Position numbers and translations under genes: made by a program. 64,000 nt of DNA, taken from assembly GCA_030765055.1 (NCBI GenBank), contig CM060955.1:100314024-100378023 (forward strand), written 5' to 3'. The notes under the pieces are model-generated. The model saw nothing but the letters and a program-made list of their open reading frames with translations. It was not told the DNA's origin and made no database searches. This DNA is from Mantis religiosa (lineage: Eukaryota; Arthropoda; Insecta; Mantodea; Mantidae). Shown in pieces: positions 9,727 to 21,249 of the stretch. How positions within the stretch are numbered: the stretch's first letter is position 1; the number at the start of each line of letters is the position of its first letter.

Positions 9727-12487
9727 ATGCCTCGACGTTGTAGTGTCTTTGGGTGTAGATCAAATTATGACACAGAAAGTGAAAAAACTACAACATTTTC
9801 ACTACCAAAAGACGAAAATCTTTGTAAGATCTGGCTACGGCATATTCCGACGGATTTTTCGAAATTAAAAAATCCTTTTGTGTGCATAAAGCATTTTGAG
9901 GAGTCGTGTGTAATAAGAATAGACAGGAATTCTACTTCAAAGGGAGAGTTGATAGAATATGAAAGAAAAATCCCTAAACTCACAGAAAATGCTGTACCAA
10001 CAATATTTCCTAATAAACCCTCTTACTGTTCTAAAACGATTCCCAAAATAAAACGTCTTGCTGATAAAGAAGACGAAAATTTGGTCCAGGCATTTCGAGA
10101 CAGTATTCAATCAAATAAACAGCATGTGGAAAGGGATTTAATAAATAATGTAGATAGCATTATTTCTTTTGTAGATATAAGAAAACTCAATTCCAGTAAG
10201 GCTAATTGGACAGTAATTAAGGACGAGGGAACAATTTATATTTGTTTAATGGGTATAAACAATGGCACACCTTGTGTCATTTCTTTTATAACAGTCAAAG
10301 ATGATTTAACTTATACTGTTGTATTGGACAACGTTTGCATCAATGCTTCTAGTACTAATAATGTGAAAAAATTGAATTCATTAAATGTTTTGGATAGTAT
10401 TATGACACAAATTGAAAATGGTGAAATATTACCCACAGTTAGAGATAAAATAGAATCTGCTATCCAGCTGCTACAGTCTCTACCATACCATGATGAGAAT
10501 GAGCATATGAAGTTTATTGTAGAGCAATTAAATCTGTCACAGACCCCAAAGAATAACAGGCGTTATGGCAACAAATGCATGATTCTTGCTTCCACTCTGT
10601 ATGTCCATTCATCATCCGCCTAAAATGCACTAAGAAAATGTGATATGTTGATTTTGCCACACCCATGTACACTGCAGAAACTAATTTCATTCTATGAATT
10701 GTCCTTGGAAAGTAGTTCTTACTTGGAAAACAGATTTAAACATTTAAAAAGTCATGAACACTTAGTATCTCTCGTGATGGATGAAATATATATTCAGCCA
10801 CAACTGTCATTTAAAGGAGGTGCTATTTATGGCAGTAGTGCAACTGATCCTCAGAAATGTGCAAAAACTGCTCAAGTCTTCATGATATCCTCACTACTTT
10901 CTAAATATGTTGATGTCGTTTCCATTATACCAGTTATCAATTTAACAAGTGAACAGCTGAAGACATACATTATAGAAGTTCTGGGTATGTTGGAAAGAAT
11001 TGGTTTTACAGTTATTAGTTTAATTGCAGACAATAATATTGTGAACAGAAAAGCATATGAACTTATGACCCCAAATAAAATTTTGCAGCCTAGCATTACT
11101 CACCCACTAGACTCACCAAGAAGGCTTTTCTTTATATTTGACACCATCCACATTTAAAAATGTATCACAAATAATTGGGAGACCAAAAGAAATGCAAATA
11201 TATTTTCCTGATTTCAATCATCACTCCAATATACTTTCAGGTCAATACAGGCACTTAGAGTTGATGTATGAAAATGAAAAGAAAAACCTAGTTAAGTATG
11301 GGCACACACTTTCCGCCAAAGTGTTATATCCATTGTCAATTCAGAAGCAGAATGTGAGCTTGGCATTGAAAATTTTCAATGACAACAACATTGTGGCTTT
11401 GAAACCTGTCACATAAGATCTTGGTGTTTCTGAAGATATTGATGAGACTGCAAATTTCTTAAATATCATTATTAACTGGTGGAAAATAGTTAATGTTAAA
11501 AGTATGTTCGAAGGGAAACGATTCAATGATCCATACAGAGAGGCCATTAAAAGCAAAAGACATATGCAATTTGAATTTCTAAGTGAAATGTGTCATTGGC
11601 TAAAAATTTGGAGGGTGTCTGTTCCATCAGTAAATGCTTTAACTCCGCAGACATTTCAGTCCTTGATTACTACGCTGGATACTTTCCTGGAAATCATTCC
11701 ATATCTATTTGAGAAATACAACATAGATTACATTATGCTAAGCAAATTTCAGAGTGATAATTTGGAGGGTCGTTTTGGATCATACAGACAGCTAAGTGGT
11801 GCAAATTACTATATAACTTACTTACAGGTATTGAAAAATGAGAGGAAATTGAGATTTAAAAATACTGTGTTGTTTGCTGCTCATAATGGTAGTGTAAATT
11901 TGAAAGAACTGTTACCTACCCAACAAAATTATGATAATGATATTGACCTGAATGGTTTTTCTGATATTCTGGATGAAGATTTTGAAATGCAAGTAATTCC
12001 TAATGATACAGTGCCAATACTGACATATTTGGGGGGATTTGCATCTAGACAAGTGCTACGTAAATCTAAGTGTAATATATGCAGTTCATGGCTCCAATTA
12101 AATAAACAAGTGGAAGTCGATTCTTCATATGACTTTGTAAAGGACTTGGACAGAGGAAAATTAACATTACCCACAGACAATGTAGTATTTACTGTTGGTT
12201 TGGCATGGCATACAATGTCATTATTAGCAAGGGACTCTCAAAATTTCTTAACCTCTGCGAAACAGCTCTCTGTAGCTCAGAAAATTTGTAAAATTAAACT
12301 TCTGAGATCAGATGTACAGAATACTGGTACTGAATGTAAATGTTTACATAAGAAGACCCTAGTTGAGAAACTGGATAGTGTTGCTCTTTGTGTTAACAAA
12401 ATATTGATTAGTAATTTTGTTAAAATGACCAATGAGAAATCTTTTGATTCAGACACTACAAGGAAAGTAAAAAAACTGAAAACATAA
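9727..12487 (+). pseudogene. THAP-domain P-element-type transposase, disrupted
   Basis: DNA transposase of the P superfamily. The first frame (9727-10623, 298 residues) opens with a THAP zinc finger: C5-x4-C10, W36, C53-x2-H56 and the closing AVPTIF at residues 89-94. After a TAA at 10621 the same frame resumes to about 11157 and holds LVMDEIYIQPQLSFKGGAIYG-type sequence (first catalytic Asp), LIADNN (second) and FIFDTIHI. A shift of frame at 11146-11157 leads to the third reading frame (11138-12487), which has another in-frame TAA at 11414. That frame contains DNLEGRFGSYRQLSG (probable catalytic Glu), YLGGFASRQVL and the C-terminal CNIC region. The total of about 920 codons is near THAP9 length. 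As sequenced it cannot give a full protein unless introns remove the breaks. Confidence 0.88.
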
Positions 12488-12488
12488 A

Positions 12489-13135
12489 TTTTGGCATTAT
12501 TTGTGATCATAAGACTTCTTCCTTAAACTGTTTTGATGGATTACATTACATTCTGTACTTTGTATATACTCAGTGTATATATCAGTGTTAAACCTGTGGA
12601 TTTATCACTAATATCTGTAAAAATAATTATGCAAAAGTATGGAGTTTGGCAGAATACAAGGATCACCTCATACGTTTGGTACATATAAATATTTCCCTAT
12701 AGTGGTGTAATTGCATATAACTCTCATTTGTTTATTTCATTACTTCAACTTTTTTCTTCTTCTAGGTATTATCCTAACATTTTACATTCATAGCTCCTGA
12801 TTCCATAAACAATTATTTTGGCATTATTTGTGATCATAAGACTTCTTCCATAAACTGTTTTGATGGATTACATTACATTCTGTACTTTGTATATACTCAG
12901 TGTATATATCAGTGTTAAACCTGTGGATTTATCACTAATATCTGTAAAAATAATTATGCTTAAGTATGGAGTTGGGCAGAATACAAGGATCACCTCATAC
13001 GTTTGGTACGTATAAATATCTCCATATAGTGGTGTAATTGCAAATAACGCTCATTTGTTTATTTCATTGCCTTCCTTTTATTTCTAGGTATTATCCTAAT
13101 ATTTTACATTCATAGTTCCTGATTCGAAATTTAAC
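12489..13135 (+). repeat. Tandem duplication in the P-like element 3' region
   Basis: The block starting TTGGCATTATTTGTGATCAT at 12490 recurs at about 12816 (period near 326 bp) and can be followed to TTTACATTCATAG at 12781 and 13102. The two copies are nearly identical except for small changes. The first copy begins just after the transposase stop codon, so this is a duplicated 3' non-coding segment inside the transposon. Confidence 0.85.
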
Positions 13136-13595
13136 TGAAATTATTGTGCGAGAAATATAAGTAATTTTTTTTTAGGAAAAAGGGATTCAAAGTGTCTTCT
13201 GAAAACTTTATTTGAAGGTGAACGATATACTGTATTTTATCATTTATACATTATTTCTTTATTCTTTAAAGTATCATCTTTATAGATCTAAAAAGCATAA
13301 TAACATAAGTGGTGTATATTATAAACACGTAAGTAATTATAAGAAACGTAATATAGCTTAGTAGTACGAGCATACCAAAAATCAGTTCCGAGACATAAAA
13401 TCCCTTCTAATATAATATTACTTATATAATTATGTTAATTAAAGCATAATTGTCTAGAATGATGAACATATGTGAAATACTGTTTATTTATAATCATTCA
13501 GTTCACTAACAAAACGATGTAACTTCTGCGCTACGCTGTCCACTCTCTCAGACTGCCTGTGTGACGTCACACGAAAATTTCCCTGTCGCGCCGAA

Positions 13596-13619
13596 GCCGG
13601 TCTCTTTCGTTAGCCGCGG
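13596..13619 (-). repeat. Right terminal inverted repeat of P-like element
   Basis: Partner of 9197-9220, ending TTCGTTAGCCGCGG, followed directly by the AAATCAG target duplicate. Confidence 0.8.
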
Positions 13620-13754
13620 AAATCAGCGCGGTGACGTCACACGCTAACCTGCCTTTCGTTCGGGAGCATATTTGGCGGTTAGAGCGGACGGAGCTGCCTG
13701 TCTTCCCCTGCCAATGACCGATGATCGTCCTACCGGAGGAGTAATTGTTAACAG

Positions 13755-13993
13755 CCATGCACCGCCGAGACTCCCACCGACACTTCTACCCTGAAAGAGA
13801 CCACCAGATAAGAGATGTTGTGAAATGAAGAGACCGGAAATTCGGGAGATCTAATTAACCTGCTCAGCGTTCGCTTGGTGACCCGGGAAAACTCCCGGAA
13901 AAGCACAAGGGTAAGGTTAGACCGAAATCGAACCCGCACCTCCCGAGTGCTGGCCACAGACGAAACCACCTGAGCCATTCCGTTCGGTTGACA
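13755..13993 (-). mobile_element. tRNA-derived SINE, second family
   Basis: On the minus strand the head reads GAATGGCTCAGGTGGTTTCG, then TCTGTGGCCAGCACTCGGGA, with box B GGTTCGATTTC. The body then reads toward 13755. The same head occurs at 22660-22738 (minus), which shows a family. The tRNA part is at the 13915-13993 end. Confidence 0.75.
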
Positions 13994-14024
13994 TGTTGGA
14001 GACTTAAATATTAAGTAATTCTGT

Positions 14025-14028
<4 letters not shown>

Positions 14029-14106
<78 letters not shown>
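14029..14106. repeat. (AC)n microsatellite
   Basis: About 39 uninterrupted AC units. Confidence 0.97.
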
Positions 14107-14108
<2 letters not shown>

Positions 14109-14924
14109 ATACTCACTTTGCGTCCACGTAGCTAACATTGGAGGGAGGGTTCAGACGTCTTCATAACATTTTTCGATGAAACCTCCATATCGAATCTTTG
14201 GATGAAATACAAAACTTCCCCATACTTACTTTAAGAAACATAATACTTTTTTTACATTTTCGTTAGAATATGTTATCAAAGCTATACATTAAAAATAAAA
14301 CAACCGTGTATAGAAAGGCTCGTGTGATTTTAATACGTTTATTTTGCTTTATTTGGTGTAACATTAATGGTTCGCGAAAGACTAATATTTGGAGATCTAA
14401 AAAGTGTTTTTCATTATGACAGATTTGCTACTGAGGCTTCATGTCTCGGATGTATTGGACAATGAGCGATAGTTCTCTTTGGCTCCAGATGACTGAACTC
14501 GACTGTAGGAGTGGCATCTGTCAAAGAAAGCCATTCTTCAGGAAGTTTCTTTTCTAAATGACCTACGTGAGAGCGTGTTACGTATTTATAATTCATTACA
14601 CAACTCAGAAGCTCCCATTACGATTTTTAAAAAGGATTTCTACAGTGTCTCTGGACGATGAAAACGGCTATGCAAATGTACGCTCGGTTTACATGACAAA
14701 GAGCGGCCATTTCTTATTCCGGTCGGCGCCTCGAGAATAGTTTCGCCTCATGATTTTTGAACAGTTTTCACAATACGGGAGCAAAAAAGACCAACTGAGT
14801 GTGAGTGTCGATGAACCGAATGACGGCTTCTAAGGAAGAAATAATGCTTTAGCAGACCTAGGAAATAAAATCATTAATTAAACAAAGAGGAAATTTATTA
14901 TTTAAATTGTCGAACGCGATGTAA
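14107..14924. other. Region without recognised gene
   Basis: Two overlapping 60-residue frames (14414-14596 minus, 14558-14740 plus) have no known motif. No repeat end was seen. Confidence 0.45.
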
Positions 14925-15190
14925 CGAATAAGGTTCGCGTTCTAGATATCCCGGGTTCGATTCCCGTCCACTCTGAACTTAGGCTTTTCGTAGGTTTTCA
15001 TGGTCAGTAGCAGAATTCTGTTGCTGATTTCTCAAATACCACGATATCCTTTCCATCATTTCCGGTTCCCTCTTTCACCTTTCATGTTTCAGATTGTGCT
15101 GCCAGGTTTCATTACGCATGATGTGCGGACAAATGGCGCGGATGCTTACTGCAAGAAGGCTCTGAGCTTGTGCATTCAAACACTCTGAAG
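14925..15190 (+). mobile_element. Degenerate tRNA-like SINE, family with GATGG..GCGG core
   Basis: A box-B-like GGGTTCGATTCCCG at 14960-14973 is followed by TTTCCATCATTTCCGGTTCC and AAATGGCGCGGATGCTT. The same order (GAGTTCGATT, then TTTCCATCATTCAGTTTCC, then GATGGCGCGGCTGCTT) recurs at 17670-17805. Both are on the plus strand and heavily diverged. The 5' head is not clear. Confidence 0.5.
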
Positions 15191-15852
15191 GACGCTGGAT
15201 TTTTTTTGGACCCAAAAATTCGTAGAATGGTGTCCTTTGCTAGTTCCTTGTGATAGATACGCTGTACTTAAAAGAAACTTAAGCCTAATAAAGAAGTCTT
15301 TGAGCAAAACTTAAGCAGTCTGTAGAAGTTAAAGAACGTCGTAAATAAAATCTGATTTTCATTTTAGAAAGGGGTTAGTTTGAGTAGATTGTTTATTGTT
15401 TTAAAATCAAGCTAAAACAAAAGATTTTAAAAATAAACTCATTCAAAACGGCCAGGGTAATTAAAATTCTCCAGAAATAATTTCTGTCATTTCAACTTAT
15501 CCAGAGCATGGCCTTATCGTTTTAGATGCCATTTACATAAACTAAAAGTTTTGTAAGGAAAGAAATATGCCTTTAAAATTTTTTTCCAGTGTTATTCATT
15601 TTTATTTGCAAGTAATTTAATGTGCTTAGACTACAAAACTGAATAGGGTTCCAAAATGTTGAAAACTGCACTGCAAGGACGTTTTCCTGTGTCAGAAAAA
15701 TGTTTCCTTTCTCACAAACTACGAAGGAACTGGAGTGAAAATGTGGGAATTTATTATGCCTGTACAAATATCTTACTACAAATTTCTGTTTAAAAATTAC
15801 ATTAATTTCTCAAAAATTTTCGTTTACGCAGAAGCCATCCAGATTGAAGAGG

Positions 15853-16073
15853 GGATACGTAGCTTAGATCGTAGCGTGTCTGCCTCACGTTCAAGAGATC
15901 CCGAGTTCGAATCTCGGTCAGGGTGAGTTAGCTGGATAAGATTTTTCCGGGGTATTCCCTTATCCAAATATACGAATGCTCTATGGACCCTGGACTCATT
16001 TAAGCTATCATTTTCACCCATTCCATTCATCGTCCGATATGACTTAACGTTGGAGGACGTAAATTAAAAAAAA
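15853..16073 (+). mobile_element. Main tRNA-derived SINE, 5'-shortened
   Basis: Starts within the head (GGATACGTAGCTTAGATCG) and ends TTGGAGGACGTAAATT plus an A-run. The target duplication ATTGAAGAGG lies at 15843-15852 and 16074-16083. The flanking host sequence continues an old repeat also seen near 7740-7830. Confidence 0.92.
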
Positions 16074-16083
16074 ATTGAAGAGG

Positions 16084-16862
16084 ATTTCAAAATATACAAT
16101 TCATTCGCCGTGAAAGTATGTTTAACTTACGGTAGCTTAAAATTCATTAAGCCATTTTTCTAGAAAGTAATAAATTATGCCACCTAAAAATTCGATAGCT
16201 AGATTTCAGACCTTTTTATCTTTAGAAAAAAAAATTGTGGGTGAGTGGGTGAGTTGTGATTGTGGGTGTGTCGAACTTAAACACGAAAAGCCATGAAATA
16301 CCAATTTTGGTGTTTAAGCTCAGCGAATTCCAAGGGTGGCGGGGAGAAAAAATCTCAAACCACCTTTTACATGGAAAATTTTCGAATTCTTTTCTTCAAA
16401 AATGGTTTTTAATAGATTTTTATGTATTTATGATATTTTAAGGAGAAATGAAGTGTACCTTTTGAATTTTTTCATTCTGAACGACTTTGGGCAATAGACA
16501 GAATCGTACTAACAAAATTGCAGACATCAATTTCCCAACCTTTTTTTTTTTTTTTCGAAAAGTCAACAATGAGTTATTTATTTTTATTACTTTGTATCTT
16601 CACATATTTCGGCAAGTGGGAAGTGGTTATTTTTTCTTGCTGATCATGCAAAGGAAACGGAATTTCCAAACCATTGCATAGCGACCAGCTCTTAAGATTT
16701 TATATTCCTTAAACCTGTTGTATTCCCTTATTCTCATCGTAGCTACAGATGTGGTAAACACATTTCTACAAACGTCTGTCGATTAACTGATGTTGACATT
16801 AAAATAAGATTTCAGAAGATCTGTTTCCAAAAATGGATGTTTTTCGGCAGTTCCGAAACTCG
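16084..16862. other. AT-rich region, probable old dispersed repeat
   Basis: No gene. The segment near 16590-16690 (TCATGCAAAGGAAACGGAATTTCCAAACATT-like phrase) matches 39440-39500, in support of an old repeat shared between these loci. Confidence 0.35.
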
Positions 16863-16870
16863 GAAGTAAT

Positions 16871-16871
<1 letters not shown>

Positions 16872-16910
<39 letters not shown>

Positions 16911-17133
16911 GATTTACGTCCTCCAACGTTAAGTCATGTCGGACGGTGAATGAATTGGGTGAAATGATGCTGAAATGAGTCCAAGGAGCTTAGAGTTACC
17001 CGACATTCGTCTTGAAGGATAAGGGAAAACCCCTGAAAAACCTTATCCAGGTAACCCACCCTGACCCAAATTCGAACTCGGGACCTCTTGAAGGTGAGGC
17101 AGACATGCTACCATCTACGCTACCGAGGTGGGT
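16872..17133 (-). mobile_element. Main tRNA-derived SINE
   Basis: A poly(T) of about 37 (the A-tail seen from this strand) at 16872-16908, then the reverse of the full body, ending CTACCGAGGTGGG. The target duplication GAAGTAATG lies at 16863-16871 and 17134-17142. Confidence 0.93.
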
Positions 17134-17654
17134 GAAGTAATGCAATGGTTTCTGTATCTTATCAGTAGAGAAGGTAGAAACTTGGATTTACAGCGAGTTG
17201 ATCCAAGTAGTTTACCTTATGAATGCTGCCGACGGTCCACTCACTTGTTGATTTCCAGCGACTGTTCCTTTTAAACCTTTAATATGGCTGTAAAAATAGC
17301 TCTTCTTCAGTGCCAGTCTTTCATCACGAAAATCATTTGTCATCTCATTAATCAGTCATTCACTAAGAAGGAGCTGAAATACTTACCGTGTAGTCTCTCC
17401 TTCATGATAAATTAGAGGAAGTGACGTCACTTCCTAATACTTCCTTTCGTAAAAATAAGTTGTCGGAAAAATACGAATTGAAGAAAGATCGCCATTGTTT
17501 CGTTTGAAGTGACATTTGACCTGTTTCATGCATTAGTGAAGAAAGTCAAGCTTAAAATACTGTTTATAAATTGTCGAAAATATAAATTTAATGTGTCACA
17601 GTCACATGGCTATTCCATGAATAAGTGATGTGTTGTGACACATGGAGCAAGATA

Positions 17655-17810
17655 GCACTGCGATAAAATAAGTGCAGAGTTCGATTGCTATTGACTACAC
17701 CCTGGGGACTTGAGCTTTTTCTTAGGATCGTATCTCTTCTACCACAATTTGCTTTCCATCATTCAGTTTCCTTCTCATCCCATGGGTAGATGGCGCGGCT
17801 GCTTTCTTAA
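17655..17810 (+). mobile_element. Second copy of the GATGG..GCGG SINE-like family
   Basis: GAGTTCGATTGCTATTG at 17678, TTTCCATCATTCAGTTTCC and GATGGCGCGGCTGCTTTC parallel 14955-15150 in order and spacing. It is diverged, and its ends are not resolved. Confidence 0.45.
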
Positions 17811-18540
17811 AGAGAAAAGTAGTTCCTCTGGATATTATAGTTTCTTGGTCGACAGGTTTGTTTACAGCCCTCTGTAGGCAAGGAAGGATAGGTCTTCCAG
17901 CTTCAACTGATACGGACTTCGGCAATCTCTACGGCCTTTCTCTTGTCGTCCCTCCATTTCTCCTTCCTTCCTGAAAGTAGGTAGCCAGAGGAGGTCTATG
18001 TAGTTAGGAATGTGTAAGGTGTCCCTCTTAACTGTAAAAGCTACACCTAAATGCAGATTTAAATGGAGATGATATGTAGCCGTCGTCGTGTATGCTTCAC
18101 GATGATGCTGCGCCACTTTAAAGGAGAGAGCGAGTTCGCTGTCCTGGCCTGTCGGGGGATGTCTCTAATCAAATTAACTCTAGGGACCCTGCCCTCTCTA
18201 CTGTCGAGGCTCCTTGGTTTGGCCGCGTTGTCTCTCGCCTCATCCTTCCTCCCGGAGGTGCCCCCACTTGGGGGCATAGGAACAATGGGCCCAGCATGGT
18301 GGCCTACGTACCGAGTCCCTTCTGTAATGAAATCCTAATCCCAATCCGTCCAATGGAAACTGAAGTATATAAATGGACAGTGTTAAAGTACTGGTTTGCT
18401 CTATCAGGTTCTAACATTGAGGAACGAATGGCGCCTAATCCAGCTACATCTCGTTCCACCGTAGATCCGACCAAAAGTATCCCAAGATTATGTCCAGATT
18501 GTGCTAATCTGGTACCAAAATTCTCCTAATAACCTTCCCG
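17811..18540. repeat. GC-rich unassigned block
   Basis: From about 17930 to 18320 the sequence is clearly richer in GC than its surroundings and has several overlapping open frames on both strands (17862-18116 and 18059-18277 minus, 18063-18338 plus). None shows a known motif. Composition alone suggests an inserted element, but no ends or second copy were found in the window. Confidence 0.3.
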
Positions 18541-18957
18541 TGTCTTTTAGACCACCACTACTAGATTCATTTATACACTTCTGAAATTTGCTTCTTTCCA
18601 TGTTGGTCTCTCTATAAATTTCCAAGAAATATTCTCACATATTCAAAGATTTCCAAGCTGGCCTGACATACCTAATCTGGCAGCTTTGGATGCTTTCACC
18701 CCTTGCTAGCGTAACTTACCGGGTCACTTCTGTAAATTTGCCTGAAAACCAGCCGTCGCTATTTGCCGTATTTAATGTCATGTTACCCTTAGCCAAACTG
18801 TACTCATAATCTATTGCCAAACCCACAGACATTTAACACAAATGCACAAAATATTCATATTTAATTTTATTATAAGTATTCATGTATTCAATGGTTCCTT
18901 AATTTCGACATCAGGTACCTTTAGTACGGCATACTACGATACTTTCGACCAATAAAG

Positions 18958-19192
18958 CGTTTGCCTACCCCATGTTGTGGGATAACGTTTGTGTTTCACA
19001 TGTAAGAGGTCCGGAATTCGAATTTTGATAAGATTCATTTACCTGGATAAGCCTTTCTTCGCGGTGTTCCCACATCCTGAGAAGCGAATGTTGGCTAGCC
19101 CTTAGGTTCTAGGTATCTCAGAACCATTTGAGCAACATTTCAAATAATTAATTCACTATTCCGTATGACTGTCGGTTAAAGTACAGTACCCC
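18958..19192 (+). mobile_element. Main tRNA-derived SINE, old degraded copy
   Basis: Box B relic GGAATTCGAATTTTG, ATTTACCTGGATAAGCC, AGAAGCGAATGTTGG, CATTTGAGCAACATTTCA and TCGGTTAAAGTACAGTA follow the family order with many substitutions. Confidence 0.75.
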
Positions 19193-19399
19193 TCCCCCAA
19201 AGTAATTTGCAAGTTAATTACGAGGGTCGGCTGATAAGTCCCAGGCCTCACAAAGAGATGGCACCACTGGGCCAGTTTGATGGATAGCATCATATAGTTT
19301 CACTCGAGACTACCTTGTATCCATAGCGACAGCACAATAGCTTGTTTAACTTTTGGATTCCAGCATTTTAAAAAAGTCAAGTTTAGAAGGTTCACGAAA

Positions 19400-20946
19400 A
19401 TGGAGGATTAAAAAAAAAACAAGCAATGATTAAATATTCCGTTTGAAAGGTTTAACGTCTAAATAAATCAAGGAGGAAATAGACAGTACATTGAGAGATT
19501 TTTCCCCTTCATATACAATGATTAAAAGGTGGGTTGTAGAGTTTAAAATGGGACGCCCAAGCACTAGTGATGAGCCTTGCTCTGGACGCCAGTCACAACT
19601 CCAGGGAACATTGAAAAATTCATTATATAGTATTGGAAAATCGCAGATTAAAGTTTCTTGAGATAGGAGAGGCCGAAATATGTCAAAAGAATATGCAGGT
19701 AATATTTTAATAATGTTTTTGGCTATCACAATGCCTGTGCAAGATGAGTACCGCGTTTCTTGACACCTGATCAAAAGTTGCTAAGAAAAACTGTTTCTGT
19801 TAAGTATTTGGAGCTTTACTGTAAAACTCCCACTGAACTTTTGAAAAGTTATTACCATGGATGAAACTTGGATACTTCACTACACTCCAGAAAGTAAATC
19901 TAGTCAAAACAGTGGATTGAACCAGGTGAACCAACTCCAAGAATGGCAAAATCAAACCAAGAAGGTTATGACGATTGTTTTCTGGGTTGTGCAGGGAATT
20001 ATTTTTATTGATTGCTTGGAAAAGGGTATAACTGTCACTGGTGACTACTACACAAGCTTACTGAAAAGTTTGCCTGATGAGGTGAAAGGAAAAAAGGCTT
20101 TATTTGGCAAAGAAAAAATATATTGTTTCTTCGCGACAATGCTCCGGCCCCTCAATCAGTTATTGCAATTGGAAAAATGTGCGAATTAAAGTTAGAGTTG
20201 GTTGGACATCCACCGGATTCGCCAGATCTAGGGGAGGGGATCCGTCCCCTTCAGCTGCCGTGGTGCGGACGCTGCGGACCCCTAGCACTCGTGGTACCTC
20301 TGATGTTACTAGAGGAATCCCGGGCCGAACATTCGTGTCCCTCTCTGATTGGGACTTGTTCGGATTGGGTTGGACTCGAGGAGGCAGTGGGTCCCGATAC
20401 CCGTGGGAGATCGGGTACGTCTCCGGACGGGGTTGAGGCAAGCCGCGTACTAGCCTGCAGAGCTAGTAGGTGTGCTAGATCACCAGGCGGCCCCACCGAG
20501 GTCATATCGGTAGTCTTCCCATTTTGGAGTTGGCGCGCGTAAGTGGCGTATCCACTTCCATCCTGTCTTGAGTCCACAGGACCAGATGGGGAGGCTTGTT
20601 AGTCTCTAGGTGTTGCCCTATGGAAAGCCCAATGGAGGCGCCGGTCGCCCTTTCGGGACAGCTCGGTAACTCCCTGGTCGAAGGAGGCCCGGGTCCTTGG
20701 TCCTACGAGTCTAGGACTAATAGGAGTAGAACCTCTGGCATTACACACACACCCAGTGACTACCACCAGTTCCCGAACGTCAAAACATTTCTTGGAGGAC
20801 GAAGATTTCACAGCAACGAGGTCATTGATGCAGTAAGTAACTATTTTGAGGACCGTGGTAAACTGCACTACAGGGATGGTTTAATTAAATTAGTACATCG
20901 AGATGACAATATATTAGCCTTTCTGGAGATTATGTTGAGGAATAAA
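19400..20946 (+). pseudogene. mariner transposase pseudogene (D,D34D type)
   Basis: Pieces in order are: a helix-turn-helix relic with PSYTMIKRWVVEFKMGRPST (about 19495-19565), VPRFLTPDQK-like sequence near 19750, then MDETWILHYTPESK (19857, first catalytic Asp). VVQGIIFIDCLEKGITVTGD and FLRDNAPAPQSVIA (second Asp) follow, then HPPDSPDL up to 20230. After the 520-bp insertion it continues SDYHQFPNVKTFLGGRRFHS (third Asp) to about 20946. Several frame changes (for example between 20100 and 20130) and stops make it inactive. It is distinct from the mariner at 49.5 kb, which shares few residues outside the motifs. Confidence 0.88.
20231..20750 (-). mobile_element. GC-rich short retroelement, copy 1 (in mariner)
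   Basis: This block interrupts the mariner transposase exactly between SPDL and the following residues. It matches 35335-35848 in opposite orientation over its whole length (520 versus 514 bp), so it is a defined family. Read on the minus strand it has an open stretch with TSVGPPGDLAHLL and GPRTRASFDQGVTEL, both also seen in the other copy. The plus-strand 3' edge is CCTCTGGCATTACACACACA. No target duplication is evident here. Orientation and coding status are uncertain. Confidence 0.75.
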
Positions 20947-21010
20947 GACAAAAATTTAAAGTGCAATTTTTTTTATATATGAGGATCGGGACTTACCAGC
21001 CGACTCTCGT

Positions 21011-21249
21011 TTTTTGTGTCATTTACGTCCTCCAACGTGAAGTCATATAGGACGATGAATGAAATGGTTGAAGTGATGCTCAAATGCTTCGGGTTCCATG
21101 GAGCTTAGAGTTACCCATCGTCTGTCTATCAGGATAAGGGAAAACTCCGGAAAAACCTAATCCAAGTAACGCACCCTAACCGAGATTCCAACTCGGGACC
21201 TCTTGAACGTGAGGCAAACACACTTCCATCTACGCTACCGAGGCGGGCT
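21011..21249 (-). mobile_element. Main tRNA-derived SINE inside mariner terminus
   Basis: Begins with a T-run (21011), TGTCATTTACGTCCTCCAACG, and ends CTACCGAGGCGGGCT. The target duplication is CCGACTCTCGT (21000-21010) and CCGACCCTCGT (21250-21260), made of the mariner's own right end. It therefore inserted after the mariner. Confidence 0.93.

Larger units (their letters stand above)
9190..13626 (+). mobile_element. P-element-like transposon with TIRs and TSD
   Basis: The element spans 9197-13619 (4,423 bp). Its left end (9197-9220, starting CCGAGGCTAACGAAAAAGAC) and the reverse complement of its right end (13596-13619) agree at 21 of 24 positions. The same 7-mer AAATCAG lies immediately outside both ends (9190-9196 and 13620-13626), and one more matching G makes an 8-bp reading possible. 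P elements are known for 8-bp duplications. Between the ends lies a THAP-domain/P-type transposase frame and a duplicated 3' non-coding part. Each terminus also lies close to GC-rich sequence unlike the AT-rich interior. Confidence 0.85.

Noticed and set aside
20104..20577. Overlapping 100-139-residue frames on both strands
   Set aside because: They arise from the GC-rich retroelement, where stops are rare by composition. Only the segments conserved in both copies were used.
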